Shown here piece after piece: positions 55,583 to 64,000 of a DNA stretch of 64,000 bases (its first letter is position 1; each line of letters opens with the position of its first letter). Where the stretch lies: positions 124,001 through 188,000 of the forward strand of contig JAJFTO010000004.1 in the NCBI GenBank assembly GCA_021372865.1, read 5' to 3'. The stretch comes from Porphyromonadaceae bacterium. GTDB lineage: Bacteria; Bacteroidota; Bacteroidia; Bacteroidales; Dysgonomonadaceae. The position numbers and the translations under genes were made by a program. The notes under the pieces were generated by a model. It ran no database searches and had not been told where the DNA came from. It was given only the letters and a program-made list of their open reading frames with translations.

Positions 55583-56932
55583 TTACAGTTTTGTCTTGAT
55601 GGCCCGTGTGGCTTCTTCATATCCCGGTTTCTCGAGCAGGGCGAACATATTCTTTTTGTATGCTTCCACGCCCGGCTGGTTGAAAGGGTTGATTCCCAGC
55701 AGATATCCGCTGATGCCGCAGGCTTTCTCAAAGAAGTAAATCAGTTGTCCGATATATTTTTCGTTCAGCTCCGGCAGTTCAATCTGCAGGTTGGGTACGC
55801 CGCCATCTACGTGCGCGATGCGGGTACCCAGTTCGGCCATCTTGTTTACTTCATCTACCCGCTTCCCTTCCAGGAAGTTGAGACCGTCAAGATTCCTTTC
55901 GTCATGCGGTATCTGTACTTTCTTGTTGGGCTCTTTTACTGAAATCACCGTTTCAAAAATGGTCCGCTCTCCCTCCTGAATCCATTGTCCCATGGAATGC
56001 AGATCGGTGGTGAAGTCCACAGCCGCAGGGAAAATGCCCAGGTTGTCCTTCCCTTCACTCTCTCCGTAGAGCTGCTTCCACCATTCCGCCAGGAAATGGA
56101 GTTTGGGATGATAGTTTACAAGTATCTCAATCTTCTTGCCCTGTTTATAAAGCTCGTTGCGAATTACCGCGTAGATGGCCGGCAAATTGTAATCGAAGGA
56201 GACAGCGGGTACCGTAGCCTTTTCAATTTCCATTGCACCTCCCACCAGTTTACGGATATTGATCCCTGCGACTGCAATGGGCAGCAGTCCCACGGGAGTA
56301 AGCACCGAATAACGCCCCCCCACATTGTCGGGGATGACAAAGGTTTTATAGCCCTCAGTGGTTGCCAGGGAACGAAGTGCTCCCTTTGATGCGTCGGTGA
56401 TGGCGACAATCCGCTGCCGGGCTTCTTCCTTGCCGACCTTGTTCTCAAGCATATCTTTCAAAAGGCGGAATGCTATTGCCGGCTCGGTGGTGGTTCCAGA
56501 TTTTGAGATGTTGATGATCCCGAACTCCCGGTCTTCCAGCCAGCTCATGAGCTCATTCAGATAATCTTCGCCGATGTTATTGCCTGCGTACAATATCACC
56601 GGATTTTTGCGTTTATCGCGCTCCTGCAGCCAGTCGAACGATCCCGTAAGGGCATCAATCACCGCACGGGCACCAAGGTAGCTTCCACCGATACCCACCA
56701 CTACGACGGTGTCGCAGTGTGTCCGTAACAGGGTGGCCGCATCCTCAATCTCACGGAAATCATCTTCAGTGATGGAAGAGGGGAGGTTTACCCAACCCAG
56801 GAAGTCACTTCCTTCGCGCGACCCGTCGTGTAATGCCTGATTGCAGGCGGTGGCAAGAGCTGCCTGATTCAATATTATCTCCTCTGAGAGGAATCCGAAT
56901 ACCTGTTTGATGTTTAATTGAATATTATCCAT
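55583..56932 (-). CDS. pgi: glucose-6-phosphate isomerase
   Basis: 449 aa, the shorter PGI form found in Bacteroidetes and Firmicutes (E. coli: 549). It interconverts glucose-6-P and fructose-6-P. Sugar-phosphate-binding loops [19 protein letters not shown] and [20 protein letters not shown], then [17 protein letters not shown] and the C-terminal [20 protein letters not shown] are present. It lies 44 bp after gpsA in the lysS-gpsA-pgi cluster. Confidence 0.97.
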   Translation of the reverse strand: MDNIQLNIKQVFGFLSEEIILNQAALATACNQALHDGSREGSDFLGWVNLPSSITEDDFREIEDAATLLRTHCDTVVVVGIGGSYLGARAVIDALTGSFDWLQERDKRKNPVILYAGNNIGEDYLNELMSWLEDREFGIINISKSGTTTEPAIAFRLLKDMLENKVGKEEARQRIVAITDASKGALRSLATTEGYKTFVIPDNVGGRYSVLTPVGLLPIAVAGINIRKLVGGAMEIEKATVPAVSFDYNLPAIYAVIRNELYKQGKKIEILVNYHPKLHFLAEWWKQLYGESEGKDNLGIFPAAVDFTTDLHSMGQWIQEGERTIFETVISVKEPNKKVQIPHDERNLDGLNFLEGKRVDEVNKMAELGTRIAHVDGGVPNLQIELPELNEKYIGQLIYFFEKACGISGYLLGINPFNQPGVEAYKKNMFALLEKPGYEEATRAIKTKL

Positions 56933-56976
56933 TGTATGTTTTTTAGTCTGTAGAATGTGTGTACTGTTGTATGCTT

Positions 56977-57975
56977 TTAAAAATAATCGATCAGCCTGTT
57001 GATGGCAGCCTGGGGTGCCAGCTTCTCGTATAAAATCTGGTAAACTGTCTGTGCAATGGGCATATCTATTTTGAAACGGCTATTCAATTCATAAATACAC
57101 TTTGCGCCGTAATATCCCTCGGCAATCATCTCCATCTCCAGTTGTGCCGTTTTTACAGAGTAACCTTTGCCGATCATGGCACCCAAAGTCCTGTTGCGGC
57201 TGAACTGCGAATAACCGGTTACGAGCATATCTCCCAGATAATGCTGTTCGGTGATCTTTCGTTCAATGGGCAAAACGCCGTTCAGAAAACGCGCCATTTC
57301 ACCGGCACAATTGCTCATCAGCACTGCCTGAAAATTATCGCCATACAACAGACCCTGACAGATGCCGGCGGCAATGGCGTATATATTTTTTAATACAGCT
57401 GCAAGTTCTATGCCCACCACATCGTTTGATACCCGAGCCTTCAGCAGCCGGGATGTAATGCCTTCGGCGAGTAGTCTGGCTTTCGATTCGTCCTTGCTGG
57501 CGACAGTCAGGAACGACAATCTTTCCAGTGCCACCTCCTCGGCATGACAGGGCCCGGAGATGACACCGATGTTTTCTGCGGGGATCTTAAAATTGGAGGC
57601 AAGAAACTCACTCATTACCATGTTGTCGTTGGGAATAATTCCCTTGAGTGCCGACACCATAAATTTATCACGGAAGGTGCTGTTCCATATCCTACGGAAA
57701 TATTGTTTCACAAAAGGAGAGGGAATGGCAATGATGATGGTGTCGGATTCTTTGATTGCCTTCTCGAAATTGGAGTAAAAGGTGATCTGGGCCAGATTGA
57801 ATTTTACGTTGGTCAGGTAATTGGGATTATGGCCGAGTTTGTAAAACCCTTCAATCTGATCGTCACGGCGGATAAACCAGTTCAGATGTTTTTGGTTCAT
57901 CAATACGATTTTAGCCAGTGCCGTACCCCATGTACCACCTCCCAAAATACAGATTTTCCCGATTGAATCCGTCAT
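56977..57975 (-). CDS. gpsA: NAD(P)H-dependent glycerol-3-phosphate dehydrogenase
   Basis: 332 aa from the ATG at 57975 ([20 protein letters not shown]). It reduces dihydroxyacetone phosphate for phospholipid synthesis. Rossmann motif [47 protein letters not shown], and the catalytic Lys in [17 protein letters not shown] are all present. It lies 27 bp after lysS and 44 bp before pgi on the same strand. Confidence 0.97.
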   Translation of the reverse strand: MTDSIGKICILGGGTWGTALAKIVLMNQKHLNWFIRRDDQIEGFYKLGHNPNYLTNVKFNLAQITFYSNFEKAIKESDTIIIAIPSPFVKQYFRRIWNSTFRDKFMVSALKGIIPNDNMVMSEFLASNFKIPAENIGVISGPCHAEEVALERLSFLTVASKDESKARLLAEGITSRLLKARVSNDVVGIELAAVLKNIYAIAAGICQGLLYGDNFQAVLMSNCAGEMARFLNGVLPIERKITEQHYLGDMLVTGYSQFSRNRTLGAMIGKGYSVKTAQLEMEMIAEGYYGAKCIYELNSRFKIDMPIAQTVYQILYEKLAPQAAINRLIDYF

Positions 57976-58002
57976 AATATTAGTCCGCAATTCCGGTTTT
58001 GA

Positions 58003-59739
58003 TTATTCCGATATACTGGTTATCCATACTTTAACTTCCTCAGGGGTGGGATTGCTCAGTCCCATTTTGAACTTTTTGTTCAATCCGCAGATCTCCTGAT
58101 GGAACTTGTTGGGGTTTAATTCCCGAAGACTTTTTACCTGTAGGTACCCTGCTTTTTGAATCACGGCTACCCATTCCTCTGGAATGCCGATTTGTGTAAA
58201 GTCTGATACGGCATCTCTTTTTTCTTTCTTTTCGGGTCGCATCAAGGGAAACAGCAGCACTTCCTGAATGGTGGTCTGCCCGGTGAGCAGCATAGTCAAC
58301 CGGTCCATACCAATTCCCATACCCGAAGTGGGCGGCATCCCGTATTCAAGGGCACGCAGAAAATCCTGGTCGATAAACATCGCTTCGTCGTCGCCCTTTT
58401 CAGAAAGACGGAGCTGTTCCTCGAAGCGTACACGCTGATCAATGGGGTCGTTCAACTCCGAGTAGGCATTCGCAAGTTCTTTTCCGTTGACCATCAGCTC
58501 GAAGCGTTCTGTCAGCTCCGGATTGTCGCGGTGCCGTTTACAAAGGGGTGACATCTCTATGGGGTAATCAATGATGAAAGTAGGCTGAATGTAGTGACCT
58601 TCTGCCTTCTCGCCAAAGATCTCATCAATCAGCTTGCCTTTGCCCATGGTCTCATCCTGCTCAATTTCCAGTCTTTTACATACATCGCGGAGCGCTTCTT
58701 CATCCATCCCGTTTATATCGATGCCGGTATGCTCTTTGATGGCATCCACCATGGTAACCCGTCTGTAGGGTGCCTTGAAGTCTATTTCATGATCTCCCAC
58801 TGTTACTTTTGTGGTCCCGAGCACCTTCAGTGCGATATGTTCCAGCATCTGCTCGGTAAACTCCATCATCCAGCGGTAATCCTTGTATGCCACGTAAATT
58901 TCCATCACGGTGAACTCGGGATTGTGTGTCCGGTCCATCCCTTCATTCCGGAAGTTGCGGGAAAATTCGTAAACTCCTTCAAACCCGCCTACAATCAGCC
59001 TTTTCAAATACAATTCATTGGCTATGCGCAGGTAAAGGTCGATGTCGAGCGCATTCATATGGGTGATGAACGGACGTGCTGCAGCCCCCCCGGGGATGCT
59101 TTGGAGTACGGGGGTATCCACTTCAAGATAACCTTCGTTGTTGAAATACGCCCGCATGGCGTCGAAGATACGGGTGCGTTTTACAAATATATCCTTCACT
59201 CCCTCGTTTACCAAAAGGTCTACGTAACGTTGGCGAAAACGTAATTCGGGATCAGTCAGTTTATCGAACGCCACACCATCCTTCATCTTCACTACCGGCA
59301 GTGGCCTGAGCGATTTTGACAAAATGGTGAGTGTTTCCGCATGCACTGAGATCTCACCGGTCTGTGTCCGGAAGACAAAGCCGGTAATTCCCACGAAATC
59401 GCCAATATCTGTCAGTTTTTTAAATACGACGTTGTAAAGATCTTTATTTTCTCCGGGGCAGATGTCGTCGCGGGTGATATATACCTGAATACGCCCTTTG
59501 GAGTCCATCAGCTCAATGAACGAGGCTTTTCCCATGATGCGGCGTGTCATGATGCGGCCTGCGATGCTTACATGACGTCGATCCGCCTCATTCGTAAATT
59601 CTGACTTTATATCTGTGGACCAGGCATTTACATCATACAAGGCGGCGGGATAAGGTTCTACTCCCACCTGTCTCAATTCATCCAGACTCTGCCGGCGTAT
59701 GATTTCCTGTTCGCTAAGTTCTAAATTTTGCATGCTCAT
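58003..59739 (-). CDS. lysS: lysyl-tRNA synthetase, class II
   Basis: 578 aa, about 75 residues longer than E. coli LysS because of a C-terminal tail ([32 protein letters not shown]). To my knowledge this tail is general in Bacteroidetes. The anticodon-binding OB domain ([20 protein letters not shown]) and class II motifs are present: motif 1 near [19 protein letters not shown], motif 2 [18 protein letters not shown], motif 3 [15 protein letters not shown]. First gene of lysS-gpsA-pgi. Confidence 0.98.
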   Translation of the reverse strand: MSMQNLELSEQEIIRRQSLDELRQVGVEPYPAALYDVNAWSTDIKSEFTNEADRRHVSIAGRIMTRRIMGKASFIELMDSKGRIQVYITRDDICPGENKDLYNVVFKKLTDIGDFVGITGFVFRTQTGEISVHAETLTILSKSLRPLPVVKMKDGVAFDKLTDPELRFRQRYVDLLVNEGVKDIFVKRTRIFDAMRAYFNNEGYLEVDTPVLQSIPGGAAARPFITHMNALDIDLYLRIANELYLKRLIVGGFEGVYEFSRNFRNEGMDRTHNPEFTVMEIYVAYKDYRWMMEFTEQMLEHIALKVLGTTKVTVGDHEIDFKAPYRRVTMVDAIKEHTGIDINGMDEEALRDVCKRLEIEQDETMGKGKLIDEIFGEKAEGHYIQPTFIIDYPIEMSPLCKRHRDNPELTERFELMVNGKELANAYSELNDPIDQRVRFEEQLRLSEKGDDEAMFIDQDFLRALEYGMPPTSGMGIGMDRLTMLLTGQTTIQEVLLFPLMRPEKKEKRDAVSDFTQIGIPEEWVAVIQKAGYLQVKSLRELNPNKFHQEICGLNKKFKMGLSNPTPEEVKVWITSISE

Positions 59740-59772
59740 TTAAATAGTTGGGCACCATGCCCAAATTTTCCA

Positions 59773-59780
59773 CAAAAGTA
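59773..59780 (-). promoter_or_regulatory. -7 box for lysS
   Basis: The minus strand reads TACTTTTG, 33 bp before the lysS ATG; no clear -33 element. Confidence 0.45.
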
Positions 59781-59961
59781 CAAAATAATTCAGTACGAAT
59801 GTATACTTTTTTCAGGAGACTACTGCTTCCCGGTTATTTCCACTCCCTGCATCCTTCTGACAGCACCGGCTTCCTCTTTGGGCTTGAGAGAAAATGGCAG
59901 AAATCGTGTAGCGGATAACTTAAATACAGAAATATACAATGGCAAAAAGCGGATCATAAAT

Positions 59962-59985
59962 AATTAAAGAAATATTTCTTTAATT
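59962..59985 (+). promoter_or_regulatory. perfect 24-bp palindrome upstream of the hydrogenase operon
   Basis: The half-site AATTAAAGAAAT is followed directly by its exact reverse complement. The centre lies about 29 bp upstream of the middle of the -7 box at 59999-60006, so the palindrome overlaps the -33 region. It is most likely the site of a dimeric regulator. It does not closely match the Rex or FNR sites I know. Confidence 0.65.
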
Positions 59986-59998
59986 CATGCGTTTATGT

Positions 59999-60006
59999 TA
60001 TATTTG
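59999..60006 (+). promoter_or_regulatory. -7 box for hydC
   Basis: TATATTTG, 29 bp before the ATG at 60036. No -33 TTG is visible; the palindrome at 59962-59985 occupies that position, which suggests activator dependence or repression. Confidence 0.55.
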
Positions 60007-60035
60007 TTGGTGAAATAATACGCAAAATCTGTCTT

Positions 60036-60557
60036 ATGGAAACACTAACCAATACTCCGCTTTCCGGCGAGGTTCTCGATGAAATTATAGAAAAACACCG
60101 GGGAAGGCCAGGTATGTTGCTTACTACGCTGGAAGAAGTACAAGAGAAGAATCCCCTGAAATATCTTCCCTGTGAAACATTGACAGAAGTCTCAAAAAAA
60201 ATGAATATACCTTATACGCAGGTGTATGGTGTTGCTACTTTTTATTCCTACTTCAATCTGAAACCCCAGGGTAAGCATACGGTTGTCGTTTGCAGGGGTA
60301 CGGCCTGTCATACAAAAGGATCAAAAGCATTGCTGGACGATGTCGCTGCCATTGTGGGGATTGGAAGAGGTGCGGATGGTTCGGATTCCTCCTACACCAC
60401 TTCCGACAATTTGTTTACCGTGAGAACGGTGGCATGTTTTGGCCAGTGCGCTCAGTCTCCTGTGGTTGAGGTGGATGGGGTTATTCATAGCAATGTGAAT
60501 ACACAGAAGCTGCTGAAGATCATGAACCGGATAAAAAAGGAAAAACCAAAGAAATAA
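60036..60557 (+). CDS. hydC: HydC/NuoE-like [2Fe-2S] subunit of NADH-linked [FeFe] hydrogenase
   Basis: 173 aa. Thioredoxin-like [2Fe-2S] protein: the four ligands are Cys in VVVCRGTACHTKGS (C-x4-C) and VACFGQCAQSP (C-x3-C). The helical N-terminus contains PLKYLPCETLTEVSKKMNIP and VYGVATFYSYFNLKPQGKH, diagnostic of NuoE/HydC. It passes electrons with the flavin subunit encoded 9 bp downstream. Part of a HydABC-type complex that couples NADH and ferredoxin to H2; NuoE of complex I is the alternative, made unlikely by the neighbours. Confidence 0.93.
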   Translation: METLTNTPLSGEVLDEIIEKHRGRPGMLLTTLEEVQEKNPLKYLPCETLTEVSKKMNIPYTQVYGVATFYSYFNLKPQGKHTVVVCRGTACHTKGSKALLDDVAAIVGIGRGADGSDSSYTTSDNLFTVRTVACFGQCAQSPVVEVDGVIHSNVNTQKLLKIMNRIKKEKPKK

Positions 60558-60566
60558 AATAATTTT

Positions 60567-63500
60567 ATGAAGCCGTCCGAAATTAAAATATTACAGGAGC
60601 AGTATCGGAAGAGGATTCTTCCTGATGAGCCGATGTTACTGGTGGGGATGGGTACCTGTGGAATCGGGAATGGGGCAGATACGGTTTATACCCGGATTAT
60701 AAGACAGATAGCTGAGGCCGGTATCGAATGTCAACTCAAACAAACAGGATGTTTCGGTTTCTGTGCCGAAGAGCCGGTGGTCATGGTATACCGACCGGGT
60801 GAGCCAATGCTGGTCTACAGTAAAGTGAATGAAAAGGATGCAGCGCGTATCGTTGAAAGCATGGTGAAGGACAAGATCTACCGGAGTAAACTTTTGTGCA
60901 GGATCGACCAATGGGACTTCCTGACTTCGAAGGTGGAGTTTGGCAAAGGATATGAAGGTGTCCCTCATTGGGATGAGATTCCTTTTTTTAAGGGACAAAA
61001 GAAGGTGGTGTTGCGCCACGCCGGGCTCATTGATCCCGAAGAGATCCGGGACTATATTGCTGTTGGAGGTTACAACGCCCTGACAAAGGTGCTTGCTGGT
61101 TTTACACCGGCCGAAGTGATCAGCGAAGTGACTGCGTCGAACCTTCGCGGGCGCGGTGGCGCCGGCTTTCCTGCAGGGGTAAAGTGGTCTCTTATGCAGA
61201 AGCAGGAGTCCGATCGCAAGTATATTATCTGCAATGCCGATGAGGGTGATCCCGGTGCCTACATGAACCGCAATGAGATTGAGAGTGACCCCCACATGTT
61301 GATAGAGGGGATGCTGATTGGTGCATATGCGATGGGTGCCGATCGTGGAATTGCTTATGTGAGGGCTGAATATCCGCTCGCTGTGAAACGGTTGAAAAAG
61401 GCAATCGAACAGGCTGAAGAGCTGGGTTTGCTGGGTGAAAATATTCTGGGTTCCGGATTGAATTTCAGATTGGATGTGGTAGAAGGAGCCGGCGCGTTTG
61501 TCTGCGGTGAAGAGACAGCGCTGATCGCATCCATTGAAGGAAGAGCAGGTCGTCCGGTACCCCGTCCCCCCTATCCGGCAAGCAGGGGGTTGTATGGAAA
61601 ACCCACAAACATCAACAACGTGGAGACCTGGTGCAACGTGCCGGTAATTATGGAAAAAGGGAGTGCCTGGTTCAAAGCGATCGGTACGGAGAAAAGTGCC
61701 GGAACCAAAGTCTTCTCGCTGGTCGGCAAGATAAAGAATACAGGGTTGGTGGAGCTTCCACTTGGCTCCAGACTGGAGCAGTTCGTATTTGCCATTGGCG
61801 AAGGAACGGGTACCTCCAAGCGGGTAAAGGCTGTGCAGACAGGAGGACCGTCGGGTGGTTGTATACCGTTGGCGTATTTTTCAACTCCGGTCGACTACGA
61901 ATCGCTGAACAGCATAGGTGCCATTATGGGGTCGGGTGGCATGGTGGTGATGGATCAGGACAACTGTATGGTGGATGTGGCGCGTTACTTCCTCGAGTTC
62001 AATGCCGGAGAGTCATGCGGAAAGTGCACACCTTGCAGGGAAGGGCTGGCACAGGCGCTCGCCATCCTTACCCGCATCACCAGAGGACAGGGTACTACTG
62101 CCGATCTGGCCATGCTTGAACTGCTCGGCGGGGTGATCAAAGATTCGTCGCTCTGCGCGCTTGGGCAGACTGCTCCCAATCCGGTCATGACCACATTGAA
62201 ATACTTCAGACATGAATATGAGGAGCATATCAGGGAGAAGCGCTGCCATGCCGGTACCTGCGAGTCCCTGTTCCCGGCGCTGTGCGAAAACAGCTGCCCC
62301 TTGCACATGAACATTCCCGGGTATATTGAGCTGATAAAGGAGGAACGGTGGGAAGATGCTTTTGAGCTCACCCTACGCGACAATCCTTTGCCGGGTACGC
62401 TTGGCCGGATCTGCCATTTTCATTGTCAGATGCGCTGTCGCCGTGAGATGCTCGACCAGCCCGTTTCACAGGGCGAGATACACCGCTATCTGGCCGATAC
62501 CATTTATCAACTTGGGAAAGAGGAGGATATATACCGGAAACTGATCAAAGAGAAACTGCCATCCACAGGAAAAAGGATTGCCATCGTCGGTGCCGGCCCT
62601 GCGGGGCTTACGGCTGCATTTTATCTCGTACGCCTGGGGCATGATGTGGTAATTTACGATGCGATGCCTGAGGCAGGCGGAATCCTCCGTTATGGCATTC
62701 CTCAGTATCGTCTGCCCAAAGAGCTTCTCCAGAAAGAGATAAAATTGATCAGAAGACTGGGTGTCCAATTTAAGATGAACCGACGGCTGGGAAGGAATCT
62801 TTCGCTGGACGAATTAAAAAAAGAGTCTGACGCACTCTTTCTGGCAATAGGCGCCTGGAAGGATACGGCATTAAACATCCCGGGTGAAAATGCGAAAGGA
62901 GTGTTTGCAGGAAGTGGGGTGTTGAAGGAGATGGCAATGGGTAAAATTCCGCAAACAGGACAACGGGTCGTGATCGTGGGTGCGGGCAATGTGGCCATCG
63001 ATACTGTACGCTCTCTCCTGCGGCTGGGTAAAGAAGTGACCCTTGTATACCGTCGCGAAAAGAGCGACATGCCGGCCAATGCTGTGGAAATATCAGAGGC
63101 GGAAGAGGAACAGATAAAATTCCGTTTCCTCGCTGCACCAAACGAAATTGTTACCGACAGTTCGGGAGTGGTCAGCGCATTGCGCATTGAAAAAATGAGA
63201 GCCGGTGGCATCGATCGTTCCGGAAGAAGGAGCCCCGTTTCAACAGGATTATTTGAGGAAGTTCCCTGCGATTCCGTGATTTTGGCAATCGGAGAACGGG
63301 TCTTTTCCGAAGAACTGGCTGACAGGGTATCCCTGACAGGCGATGGGCGGATTACTGTAGACCGGTTTACTTTCCGGACATCTGATCCTGTAATCTACGC
63401 CGGCGGTGATGCGGTCAGCGGCCCTGCAACTGCCGCTGAAGCCATGGGAATGGCAAAAAATGCTGCTGCTGCCATAGACAGGGCGCTGATGAATAAAGAA

Positions 63501-63701
63501 AGATTTCACCTTCTGTCACGTGAATTCCATTATGGGAATGAAGTCCCCATAAATCCTAAGGCGAGCCCGAAGAATACGGCCAGAAGGCTCTCAGTGAGAG
63601 ATCGGGTGAATAATTTCAATGAAATATCCTTCGGATTCACGGGCGAACAGGCACGAAATGAGGTGGAGAGATGTCTTCGGTGTGATGTGCGATGTCAATA
63701 G
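60567..63701 (+). CDS. HydB (NuoF-like) flavin subunit fused to a GltD-like NAD(P)H oxidoreductase
   Basis: 1044 aa, far longer than HydB (about 600). Residues about 20-110: thioredoxin-like Cys-bearing domain (GMGTCGIGNGA, QTGCFGFCAEEP). About 150-540: NuoF core with FMN/NADH loops (NLRGRGGAGFPAGVKW, CNADEGDPGAYMNRNE) and the [4Fe-4S] site ESCGKCTPCREG with a later SSLCALGQ. From about 560: a GltD-type Cys-rich region (CHAGTCESLFPALCENSCPL, GRICHFHCQMRCRREM), then FAD site AIVGAGPAGLTAAFYL (about 674) and NAD(P) site VIVGAGNVAIDTVRSLL (about 801). The GltD part replaces the usual C-terminal 2x[4Fe-4S] ferredoxin domain. It ends VERCLRCDVRCQ. The reaction may be electron bifurcation including NADP. 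Confidence 0.92.
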   Translation: MKPSEIKILQEQYRKRILPDEPMLLVGMGTCGIGNGADTVYTRIIRQIAEAGIECQLKQTGCFGFCAEEPVVMVYRPGEPMLVYSKVNEKDAARIVESMVKDKIYRSKLLCRIDQWDFLTSKVEFGKGYEGVPHWDEIPFFKGQKKVVLRHAGLIDPEEIRDYIAVGGYNALTKVLAGFTPAEVISEVTASNLRGRGGAGFPAGVKWSLMQKQESDRKYIICNADEGDPGAYMNRNEIESDPHMLIEGMLIGAYAMGADRGIAYVRAEYPLAVKRLKKAIEQAEELGLLGENILGSGLNFRLDVVEGAGAFVCGEETALIASIEGRAGRPVPRPPYPASRGLYGKPTNINNVETWCNVPVIMEKGSAWFKAIGTEKSAGTKVFSLVGKIKNTGLVELPLGSRLEQFVFAIGEGTGTSKRVKAVQTGGPSGGCIPLAYFSTPVDYESLNSIGAIMGSGGMVVMDQDNCMVDVARYFLEFNAGESCGKCTPCREGLAQALAILTRITRGQGTTADLAMLELLGGVIKDSSLCALGQTAPNPVMTTLKYFRHEYEEHIREKRCHAGTCESLFPALCENSCPLHMNIPGYIELIKEERWEDAFELTLRDNPLPGTLGRICHFHCQMRCRREMLDQPVSQGEIHRYLADTIYQLGKEEDIYRKLIKEKLPSTGKRIAIVGAGPAGLTAAFYLVRLGHDVVIYDAMPEAGGILRYGIPQYRLPKELLQKEIKLIRRLGVQFKMNRRLGRNLSLDELKKESDALFLAIGAWKDTALNIPGENAKGVFAGSGVLKEMAMGKIPQTGQRVVIVGAGNVAIDTVRSLLRLGKEVTLVYRREKSDMPANAVEISEAEEEQIKFRFLAAPNEIVTDSSGVVSALRIEKMRAGGIDRSGRRSPVSTGLFEEVPCDSVILAIGERVFSEELADRVSLTGDGRITVDRFTFRTSDPVIYAGGDAVSGPATAAEAMGMAKNAAAAIDRALMNKERFHLLSREFHYGNEVPINPKASPKNTARRLSVRDRVNNFNEISFGFTGEQARNEVERCLRCDVRCQ

Positions 63702-63716
63702 AAAAATAAACATGCG

Positions 63717-64000
63717 ATGGAAGTCAGAATAAATAATCAGACAGTTCAGGCAGCCGAAGGAAGCACCATCTGGCAGGCATGCCGCACAGCGGGTATCCAT
63801 GTACCTTCGTTGTGCTATCTGAAGGATGTATCACAGAATGCTTCTTGTGGCGTGTGTGTGGTAGAGGTGAAAGGTGCCAGGTCGCTGTTGCGTTCCTGCA
63901 TCACTAAGGTTACCGAAGGGATGGAGATATTTACAGACAGCCCCCGTGCCATGAAGGCCCGGAAGATGAATGTGGAACTGTTGCTGGCCAACCATTCACA
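63717..64000 (+). CDS. hydA: [FeFe] hydrogenase large subunit HydA (3' partial)
   Basis: Starts at the ATG at 63717, 15 bp after the previous stop, and runs off the window after 94 codons. The visible part is a plant-type [2Fe-2S] domain: VRINNQTVQAAEGSTIWQAC, then IHVPSLCYLKD, NASCGVCVVEVKGAR, and LLRSC, with the Cys spacing of HydA and NuoG. MKARKMNVELLLANHS begins the helix that leads to the His-Cys3 cluster. The H-cluster domain lies outside, so NuoG or a formate dehydrogenase subunit cannot be ruled out, but the gene order favours HydA. Confidence 0.8.
   Translation, partial: MEVRINNQTVQAAEGSTIWQACRTAGIHVPSLCYLKDVSQNASCGVCVVEVKGARSLLRSCITKVTEGMEIFTDSPRAMKARKMNVELLLANHS

Larger units (their letters stand above)
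59740..60035. other. divergent promoter region of lysS and hydC
   Basis: 296 bp. It holds the lysS -7 box (59773), the 24-bp palindrome (59962) and the hydC -7 box (59999). A short plus-strand frame here shows no domain. Confidence 0.7.

Noticed and set aside
58594..59244. 216-residue open frame on the plus strand
   Set aside because: Antisense to the conserved core of lysS; a shadow of its codon use.
59728..59967. 79-residue open frame in the lysS-hydC gap
   Set aside because: Starts inside lysS, overlaps the lysS promoter and has no domain.
60636..61295. 219-residue open frame on the minus strand
   Set aside because: Antisense to the NuoF-like core of the HydB fusion; no recognisable protein features.

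Overview
The window looks like a chromosomal segment of a Bacteroidales bacterium, probably in or near Dysgonomonadaceae (Proteiniphilum/Petrimonas-like; the family is an inference). The reasons are two SusC/SusD pairs, BACON and DUF4494/DUF6157 proteins, promoters of the Bacteroidetes type (TAnnTTTG at about -7), few Shine-Dalgarno sites, a long LysS with a C-terminal tail, and the lysS-gpsA-pgi gene order. I recognised no rRNA, tRNA, CRISPR array, insertion sequence or phage gene.

Layout. (1) 2-9573 (+): an AT-rich locus with a SusC (5' end outside the window), a SusD, a BACON/GLUG surface lipoprotein, an alkaline phosphatase and a calcineurin-like phosphoesterase. It reads as a TonB-dependent system for a phosphorylated substrate, not a glycan locus with glycosidases. 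(2) 9574-10039: a scar holding an N-terminal remnant resembling a GH92 alpha-mannosidase, joined to a 74-bp copy of part of the neighbouring glyoxalase gene. Base composition changes here. (3) 10040-34075: a mosaic of short operons: glyoxalase/DUF6157; a cupin lipoprotein; a NEW3-protein/ABC-2 exporter; a 2-Cys peroxiredoxin; guaB; an exported Pcm; an NlpC/P60 peptidase plus a Tat-type dipeptide epimerase for murein peptides; a HipA-like kinase with DUF3037; pncA; DUF486; a TonB receptor; DUF554 with an APC permease; DUF4494-YggS-DHOD-like-OxyR; an HD protein; grpE-dnaJ.

(4) 34167-48693 (-): a nine-gene sialic acid operon, read from high to low coordinates: AGE epimerase, SusC (NanO), SusD (NanU), SGNH esterase, two-domain sialate O-acetylesterase, GH20 hexosaminidase, NanM-type mutarotase, MFS transporter, NanA lyase. 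Outer-membrane capture, O-deacetylation, mutarotation, inner-membrane uptake and conversion to ManNAc and then GlcNAc are all encoded. No sialidase (GH33) or GlcNAc kinase is present in the window.

(5) 49045-59739 (-): an AmgK-type amino-sugar kinase fused to a RapZ C-terminal domain and overlapping a MurU-type nucleotidyltransferase (MurNAc recycling), then glutamine-dependent NadE, a transglutaminase-like lipoprotein, a HAD phosphatase, and pgi, gpsA, lysS. (6) 60036-64000 (+): hydC, an unusual hydB-gltD fusion, and the start of hydA of an NADH-linked [FeFe] hydrogenase, behind a perfect 24-bp palindrome.

The points most worth following are the phosphatase-type SusCD locus and its scarred edge, the AmgK-RapZ fusion, the HydB-GltD fusion with its palindromic operator, the exported Pcm and epimerase, and the HipA-like/DUF3037 pair. 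All functional calls come from reading motifs by eye; no database search was run.
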